Shown here piece by piece: positions 59,203 to 64,000 of a stretch of 64,000 nucleotides of DNA. How positions within the stretch are numbered: position 1 is the first letter of the stretch; every line of letters begins with the position of its first letter. The notes under the pieces were generated by a model. The model saw only the letters and a program-made list of their open reading frames with translations, was not told the origin of the DNA and did no database searches. The stretch is from Nanobdellota archaeon. Its GTDB lineage: Archaea > Nanobdellota > Nanobdellia > Pacearchaeales > GW2011-AR1. Where the stretch lies: assembly GCA_021799535.1 (NCBI GenBank), contig JAJZAH010000003.1, positions 1-64,000 on the forward strand, read 5' to 3'. The position numbers and the translations under genes were made by a program.

Positions 59203-60591
59203 ATGGCAGACAGAATACAACAGGCATATACGATGAGAAACCCGGAGAACCTAAAGTTCAAGAGTCCGGAAGGGTTGACTGAAGAGCTTGTCCGGCGAAT
59301 ATCAAAAGATAAAAATGAACCAGAATGGATGCTCCAGAGAAGACTGAAATCTCTTGAAATATTTAATTCAAAACCAATTCCAGCATGGGGACCAAGCCTG
59401 AAAGATCTCAATCTTGACAAAATACATTATTATCTGCGACCTAACGCGAAGAACTCAAAATCATGGAAAGAAGTCCCAAAAGATATCTATGGAACTTTTG
59501 AAAAGTTGGGAATTCCTGAGGCTGAAAGGAAAGCTTTGGGGGGAGTTGGCGCTCAATATGAAAGCGAAACAATCTATCACAATCTCAAAAAGGATCTTGA
59601 GAAAAAGGGAGTAGTCTTCACTGATTGTGATACGGGTCTCAAAGAGTACGAAGAACTCTTTAAAAGATATTTCATGACTACCTGCGTATCTCCCAACCTC
59701 CATAAATTCGCGGCCCTTCATGCCGCTGTATGGAGCGGTGGAACTTTCATTTATGTTCCGAAAAACGTGAAAGTCGAGATCCCCCTTCAGGCATATTTCA
59801 GGATGAACGCGCAAAAAGGTGGGCAATTCGAGCATACTCTTATAATTGCGGATGAAGGTTCAGAGATACATTACATAGAAGGGTGCAGCGCTCCGCAGTA
59901 TCAGGAAAGCTCACTTCACGCAGGATGCGTAGAGATACACGTTTTAAAAAACGCCCGCGTTAGGTATTCATCTATTGAGAATTGGTCAAAAAATACTTAC
60001 AATCTTAACACTAAGAGAGCAGTAGTTGAAGAAAATGGAATAATAGAATGGGTGAATGGAAATTTAGGAAGTCACACAACAATGCTTTATCCCTGCAGTG
60101 TCTTAAAAGGAAAAAACGCGAAGTCCGATTATATAGGAATAGCTTACGCCGGACGCGGGCAATATCAGGACACAGGATGCAAAGTCTATCACTTGGAAAA
60201 GAACACTTCATCAACAGTATTATCAAAGGGTGTGAGCGTTGACGGCGGAGTAACTTCTTACAGAGGTCTCGTTCAAATAAATTCGGGAGCAGTAAACTCA
60301 AAATCAAGCGTGCGCTGCGATGGGCTCATGCTGGACAATAAGAGCAAAGCTATGACCTTGCCAGCAATGGATGTGCATGAAAGCCAAGTAGAGGTTTCGC
60401 ATGAAGCAGTTGTCGGAAAAATAGGTGAGGAGGATTTGTTCTATCTGATGAGCAGGGGCTTATCTGAAATGGAGGCAACAAAGTTGATTGTTTCAGGTTT
60501 CATAGAACCGGTCGTGAAAGAGCTTCCGCTTGAATACGCAGTCGAATTAAATAAGCTAATTGAACTCGAGATAGAAAACAGCATATGCTAA
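59203..60591 (+). CDS. sufB: Fe-S cluster assembly scaffold SufB
   Basis: Beta-helix scaffold of the SufBC(D) complex. 462 residues. The family pattern FAALHAAVWSGGTFIYVPKN, ADEGSEIHYIEGCSAPQYQE and the C-terminal SHEAVVGKIGEEDLFYLMSR with GFIEPVV is clear. The Cys in EGCSAP and the His in the C-terminal helix region correspond to sulfur/iron-binding positions. No sufD is present in the window, so SufB may form a homodimer with SufC2. First gene of sufB-hyp-sufU-sufC. Confidence 0.96.
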   Translation: MADRIQQAYTMRNPENLKFKSPEGLTEELVRRISKDKNEPEWMLQRRLKSLEIFNSKPIPAWGPSLKDLNLDKIHYYLRPNAKNSKSWKEVPKDIYGTFEKLGIPEAERKALGGVGAQYESETIYHNLKKDLEKKGVVFTDCDTGLKEYEELFKRYFMTTCVSPNLHKFAALHAAVWSGGTFIYVPKNVKVEIPLQAYFRMNAQKGGQFEHTLIIADEGSEIHYIEGCSAPQYQESSLHAGCVEIHVLKNARVRYSSIENWSKNTYNLNTKRAVVEENGIIEWVNGNLGSHTTMLYPCSVLKGKNAKSDYIGIAYAGRGQYQDTGCKVYHLEKNTSSTVLSKGVSVDGGVTSYRGLVQINSGAVNSKSSVRCDGLMLDNKSKAMTLPAMDVHESQVEVSHEAVVGKIGEEDLFYLMSRGLSEMEATKLIVSGFIEPVVKELPLEYAVELNKLIELEIENSIC

Positions 60592-60592
60592 A

Positions 60593-60940
60593 ATGAGAAA
60601 AAACCAAGTTAATGGAATCTTAAACGATCTTATAAAACTAAATTCGTGGAACAGCCCAGCAAATAGCATGTGGATTCCAAAAAAATATGAAATTAACTTA
60701 ATAACAGGTAAGGTGAAGCCAATTATTGGGAACGATATATCTGAATATCTGGATTATAAATCGAAATGGTTTAAAGAGAGGATTAGGGAACTCGATGGTG
60801 ACCTCAAAGATTTTCAAAAAGCGGCCATTACTCTCTTTGGAGCACGTGAAAAGGCTGTATTAATCTACAAAGGGGAAGAATTCAAAAAAGATAAGTCTAT
60901 AATAAAAAAAGGAGCAAGTTACTTTGAAAAATACTCGTAA
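60593..60940 (+). CDS. Hypothetical protein inside the suf operon, 115 aa
   Basis: Starts MRKNQVNGILNDLIKLNSWN. The middle has a MWIPKKYEINLITGKVKPII strand region and the C-terminus is helical (DFQKAAITLFGAREKAVLIY). No Cys, no TM segment. It begins 1 nt after the sufB stop and ends 1 nt before sufU, so it is surely co-transcribed. Not recognised; a small accessory or regulator of SUF is likely by position. Confidence 0.65.
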   Translation: MRKNQVNGILNDLIKLNSWNSPANSMWIPKKYEINLITGKVKPIIGNDISEYLDYKSKWFKERIRELDGDLKDFQKAAITLFGAREKAVLIYKGEEFKKDKSIIKKGASYFEKYS

Positions 60941-60941
60941 A

Positions 60942-61304
60942 ATGAAAACCGACTCAATATACAAAGAAGAGATAATGGAGATATATTCAGAGAAGCCGAA
61001 TTTTGGAAAGCTCGAGGGAAAAACCCATGAGGCGAAACTCAAGAATCCGGGATGCGAAGACGAATTCAAGATCGAACTCAAAGTTGAAGGTGGAAAGATA
61101 AAAGACGCAAAGTTCACGGGAAAAGGCTGTGTCATATCGACAGTCTCAACTGCGATACTCACAGAAAAGATAAAAGGAATGAGATTATCTGACGCTCAAA
61201 GGATGTCAAAAAAAGATATGGATAAATTTTTAGGAATGGAAGTCATACCCACGCGTATGAAGTGCGAACTACTGGGACTTGAGATATTAAAGAGAGTAAA
61301 ATGA
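60942..61304 (+). CDS. sufU: Fe-S cluster scaffold SufU/IscU-like
   Basis: 120 residues from MKTDSIYKEE. The three conserved Cys are Cys38 (NPGCEDEF), Cys63 (GKGCVIS) and Cys108 (RMKCELL), typical of IscU/SufU/NifU-N. The 18-20 residue insertion of true SufU is not obvious, so it is closer to IscU or a SufU-like form. It accepts sulfur from the cysteine desulfurase or holds a nascent cluster. The ORF-track start (TTG within the previous gene) is rejected. It overlaps sufC by ATGA. Confidence 0.93.
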   Translation: MKTDSIYKEEIMEIYSEKPNFGKLEGKTHEAKLKNPGCEDEFKIELKVEGGKIKDAKFTGKGCVISTVSTAILTEKIKGMRLSDAQRMSKKDMDKFLGMEVIPTRMKCELLGLEILKRVK

Positions 61305-62044
61305 AATCAAAAAAAATACTTGAGATAAAAAACCTTCACGTGGAAGTTGAAGGAAAGGAGATACTTAAGGGCCTGAACCTTACGCTGGAGCGCGGGAAAA
61401 TAAATGCGCTTATGGGTCCGAATGGCTCCGGAAAATCCACGCTTGTAAACGCAATAATGGGTCACCCAAAATATATTGTGACAAAAGGACAGATTTTATT
61501 TGAAGGAGAAGACATAATAAATCTGTCTCCGGACAAGAGGGCAAAGAAGGGGATATTCTTATCATTTCAGTATCCGCGTGAAATCTCGGGAGTGGGCGTC
61601 TCGAAATTCTTAAAGACCATTTCAAAAAAACTCAATCCCGAATTTTCGCTTACTGATTTCAAAAAGAATCTGAAAGAAAACTCCGAGATTCTAGGGATAT
61701 CGAAAGAAATGAATGAAAGGTATCTAAATGCTGGATTTTCGGGTGGCGAGAAGAAAAAGAACGAAATCCTGCAGATGCTTATCATGAACCCTCAGCTAAT
61801 GATGCTTGATGAAACAGACTCAGGCCTTGATGTCGATTCATTAAAAACCGTAGCTAAAGGGGTAAATGCCGCAATGGGAAAAGATAAGTGTGTCTTTATC
61901 ATCACACATTACAAAAGAATACTTGAATACGTGAAGCCCGATAAAGTCCTCATAATGATAAATGGCAAGATTGTGTTATCCGGAAGCGGAAAGCTCGCTG
62001 ACGAATTAGAAAAAAAAGGTTATGAATGGATAGAGGAAGATTGA
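61301..62044 (+). CDS. sufC: SufC ATPase of the SUF Fe-S assembly complex
   Basis: 247 residues. Walker A MGPNGSGKST, Q-loop FLSFQYPREISGVGV (the PxEIxGV signature of SufC), signature FSGGEKKKNEILQM and Walker B LMMLDETDSGLDVDSL. The ATPase cycle drives SufB rearrangement during cluster assembly. It is the last suf gene; the HTH_10 gene at 62086 follows with its own TATA box inside the end of sufC. Confidence 0.96.
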   Translation: MKSKKILEIKNLHVEVEGKEILKGLNLTLERGKINALMGPNGSGKSTLVNAIMGHPKYIVTKGQILFEGEDIINLSPDKRAKKGIFLSFQYPREISGVGVSKFLKTISKKLNPEFSLTDFKKNLKENSEILGISKEMNERYLNAGFSGGEKKKNEILQMLIMNPQLMMLDETDSGLDVDSLKTVAKGVNAAMGKDKCVFIITHYKRILEYVKPDKVLIMINGKIVLSGSGKLADELEKKGYEWIEED

Positions 62045-62085
62045 TTCTTGGAAAATTATTTAAAATACAAAGCATACATGTTCGC

Positions 62086-62736
62086 ATGTGGGTTGCAAAA
62101 CTTAAATGCCGACATGATTGCCTCATAGGAAACAGATGCAAAAAATATGGCATAGAGGCAAGTGCATATGAACTTGGAAAAACTAAACAGGGGAATGTTC
62201 TTATCTCTAATTCCGTTCACCAACTTTTCGGAGAAGAAAAACAGATAAAGAAGTTCGTTGAAGACCTGAAAAAAGACAAAGATGTCATACATACAGAAAT
62301 GAAAGGAGATATGTTATTCTTAGTTGAAAAGAAGAAAGGAACCCCTGTCAAGGAATATTCAAGAAACATATTTTTCGCATCTCCGGTCACAGTCGACAAA
62401 AGAGGATATGAGTATTGGGAAATCGGGTCATTCGACAGGAATGAGTTAAATAAATTCATAAATAAGTTAAACAAGATTTGTTATGAACTTGATGTAATCT
62501 TTATCAAAGAGACACAAGCCCAGAATATATTCTTCCCGAAGATACTTCCAAATCTAACTGGTCTCCAAAAGAAGGCAATTGATTTGGCAATAAAGGAAGG
62601 ATATTATCATGTCCCAAAGAAGATTTCTTTAAGACAACTCGCAAAACACATGGGGATTGCTCTTTCGACTTATCAGAGGCATCTTCAAGTAGCCGAAGCA
62701 AAACTCATCCCAAATCTTTCTTTTGACCTGAGATAG
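62086..62736 (+). CDS. HTH_10 regulator, downstream flank of suf
   Basis: 216 residues. N-terminal MWVAKLKCRHDCLIGNRCKK has Cys8, Cys12 and Cys18, a possible metal or cluster site. The C-terminal bacterio-opsin-activator HTH contains LTGLQKKAIDLAIKEGYYHV and ISLRQLAKHMGIALSTYQRH. TATA TTATTTAAAATAC (62057-62067) sets the leaderless start at ATG 62086, 20 residues inside the ORF-track call. ACATG-TTCG-CATGT overlaps the start codon and may be autoregulatory. Confidence 0.85.
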   Translation: MWVAKLKCRHDCLIGNRCKKYGIEASAYELGKTKQGNVLISNSVHQLFGEEKQIKKFVEDLKKDKDVIHTEMKGDMLFLVEKKKGTPVKEYSRNIFFASPVTVDKRGYEYWEIGSFDRNELNKFINKLNKICYELDVIFIKETQAQNIFFPKILPNLTGLQKKAIDLAIKEGYYHVPKKISLRQLAKHMGIALSTYQRHLQVAEAKLIPNLSFDLR

Positions 62737-62786
62737 TCCCCTTCTTTGGTGCGGGACATGTTCGCTAGAAGGAATAAGTAGTTATT

Positions 62787-62801
62787 AAGTAGTCACTACT
62801 T
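62787..62801. promoter_or_regulatory. Palindrome AAGTAGT-C-ACTACTT before the methyltransferase gene
   Basis: A perfect 7+1+7 inverted repeat ending 1 nt before the ATG at 62803. A direct copy of TAAGTAGT lies 11 nt upstream (62775-62782). It covers the expected transcription start and is a candidate operator. Confidence 0.5.
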
Positions 62802-62802
62802 C

Positions 62803-63720
62803 ATGACAAATAGACTTCCGAAAATTATAAGGATTGGGAAAGACCCCACAACCGCAGAACTGAAAAATTCATTGAGAAAAAATGAGATTCCATTAAAATT
62901 CTGCTATATGGGACAAGGGGCGAAATGCTGGAACAATCTGAGAGAAAGCAAAGAGTATAAATTAGGGGACAAATGGGTTTACATCCTAGAAAAGACGTTA
63001 CCTCAGGTTAGGAAGAGATTAAACGGAGAAGATTACAATTTGATTCATGTTGGTCCCGGGAACGGTATTGAGATCCCCTCATTTCTTGGAAGCATTGGAT
63101 TAAATGGTAAAGCGAGATACTGCGGAATTGATGTAAGCAGAGACATGCTTGAACTGGCAATAGAGTCCAACAGGGACACCTTAAATCAGAAGAATTCAGT
63201 TTGGTACCAGTCCGATGTTGAATCAAAAGGAAATCTTGAAAGGATAGCTAAGGGCATTAGAAGAAAGTACTCGGAGAGGAGTCTTATTCTATTAACAGAT
63301 GAAGGAACTCTCCTATCAAATAAGAGTATCTTCAAGGAACTCTACAGAGCCCTCGGTAAAGGGGATTATGCCTTAATCACGATTGAAGGGGACAACCCGG
63401 AAAAAAGAGGGGAAATTTTGCAAACTTATTCTCTTCCTCAAACATTAAAGATACTATCAGTAGGCCTTAGGAAGGCAGGATATGATTATAATCGTGGAAG
63501 CTTTTCCTTTTCTTTCAATGAAAGAAGATCACGAGTGGAAGTTTATTTCAATACCCATGTGGGGAATAAGCTTCTTTGCCTAGCCTCATATAAACCAAAA
63601 AAGGAGGAATTTTTCAATGAATTGAAATCCTTTGGATTTGATATCCCTTATTTCAAATTCCATGAGGAAGCCTGGGCTTTCTCAGTTCTCTTGGAGAAAA
63701 GAGACAAAAATGTTCAGTGA
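62803..63720 (+). CDS. EgtD-like SAM-dependent methyltransferase
   Basis: 305 residues. SAM-binding motif I LIHVGPGNGIEIPSFLGS, acidic CGIDVSRDMLELA and the C-terminal GSFSFSFNERRSRVEVYFNT and FGFDIPYFKFHEEAWAFSVL resemble the histidine N-methyltransferase family (EgtD/DUF2260). The EgtD Tyr/Glu substrate residues cannot be confirmed by eye, so the substrate is not assigned. It overlaps the next gene, a radical SAM protein, by 11 nt, which points to a joint pathway. Confidence 0.68.
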   Translation: MTNRLPKIIRIGKDPTTAELKNSLRKNEIPLKFCYMGQGAKCWNNLRESKEYKLGDKWVYILEKTLPQVRKRLNGEDYNLIHVGPGNGIEIPSFLGSIGLNGKARYCGIDVSRDMLELAIESNRDTLNQKNSVWYQSDVESKGNLERIAKGIRRKYSERSLILLTDEGTLLSNKSIFKELYRALGKGDYALITIEGDNPEKRGEILQTYSLPQTLKILSVGLRKAGYDYNRGSFSFSFNERRSRVEVYFNTHVGNKLLCLASYKPKKEEFFNELKSFGFDIPYFKFHEEAWAFSVLLEKRDKNVQ

Positions 63721-64000
63721 ATTTTATCCATCTGCTGACAAGGAAGTTAGAAGTATCTTAAAAAATGTGAAATCTCCATCGGAAGAAAAAGTTAAAGACA
63801 TTCTTGAGAAAAGCAAAACTGAAAGTTTGGATTTACCTGAAATCGCTGAACTGTTGGAAACTAGGGGCGATCAAAGTTTTGAGATGATGAGGGATTTTAC
63901 ACTTGAAAATTTCAGAGGTCCAGAAGGCAATGAACTGAGGAATATCTCTCCAATTTACCTCTCAAGTCATTGCATCGATAAATGTGGTTACTGTCAATTC
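63710..64000 (+). CDS. Radical SAM protein (ThiH/HydG-like), 5' part
   Basis: 97 residues to the window edge. The last block SPIYLSSHCIDKCGYCQF is the radical SAM C-x3-C-x2-C motif in the exact wording seen in ThiH/HydG/NosL-type enzymes (IYISN.C...C.YC.F). The ~80-residue N-terminal helical region (PEIAELLETRGDQSFEMMRD) also fits that group. Tyrosine or tryptophan lyase activity would be typical, but the rest of the protein is needed. Starts inside the methyltransferase gene. Confidence 0.8.
   Translation, partial: MFSEFYPSADKEVRSILKNVKSPSEEKVKDILEKSKTESLDLPEIAELLETRGDQSFEMMRDFTLENFRGPEGNELRNISPIYLSSHCIDKCGYCQF

Noticed and set aside
1-64000. Insertion sequences, integrases, attachment sites or a replication origin
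   Set aside because: No transposase or integrase motifs, long terminal repeats, or origin-type repeat clusters were seen.

Overview
The window is an AT-rich stretch of an archaeal chromosome. The signs are archaeal translation factors (aIF5B, aIF2-gamma), ribosomal proteins eS6 and uS10, a cupin-type phosphoglucose isomerase, archaeal TIM and DhnA-type aldolase, TrmB, Lrp, ArsR and HTH_10 regulators, and TATA boxes placed about 25 nt before start codons (leaderless transcripts) in front of most transcription units. Inside operons genes are coupled by 4-nt ATGA overlaps. Compact genes, a truncated Dph2-like gene, a bacterial-type GAPDH and a minimal SUF system would suit a DPANN-like lineage, for example near Woesearchaeota or Pacearchaeota. 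That placement is inference.

1-11 kb is central carbon metabolism: TIM, cytidine deaminase-like, D-2-hydroxyacid dehydrogenase, tRNA-Ala(CGC), cupin PGI, GNAT, class I aldolase, GH15 glucoamylase-like, PfkB kinase, PGK and type I GAPDH. PEP synthase follows near 22 kb. Inserted here are a TraB/TIKI-like protein and a pair made of a transglutaminase-like protein and a stand-alone sigma-54-type DNA-binding domain. 11-30 kb holds uS10, a tandem-HTH Lrp regulator, a KefB-type antiporter, an HTH_10 regulator with palindromic operators, an MgtA-type P-ATPase, SerRS, PEP synthase, two cyclophilins, a nucleoside deoxyribosyltransferase-like protein, PC4, MgtC and the truncated Dph2. Two short genes here (a cupin and the gene after PC4) are broken at homopolymer runs.

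30-51 kb holds a TrmB regulator between two uncharacterised genes with a shared palindrome, aIF5B, a secreted one-TM protein, a MacB-like ABC exporter (two permeases and an ATPase), two paralogous HExxH proteins, a RecJ/DHH nuclease, a receiver-like protein with a GNAT, eS6, tandem Cys-rich paralogs, a second TrmB, aIF2-gamma and secreted N-glycosylation-rich proteins.

51-62.7 kb is the most interesting part: what looks like a complete iron-sulfur and oxidative-stress regulon. An ArsR-like regulator with a C-terminal CxxC begins an operon with NUDIX, GNAT, an unknown protein, cysteine desulfurase, a C39-like protein and a DUF1858 protein. After it come a peroxiredoxin with a Cys-rich N-terminus, a 2Fe-2S ferredoxin, and a sufB-unknown-sufU-sufC operon with one HTH_10 regulator on each side. 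The promoters of the regulator, the peroxiredoxin, the ferredoxin and sufB all carry the word ATATGAACC within inverted repeats at or just after the TATA box. The ferredoxin and sufB promoters share it as an identical 25-bp sequence. The window ends in an EgtD-like methyltransferase overlapping the start of a radical SAM gene related to ThiH/HydG.
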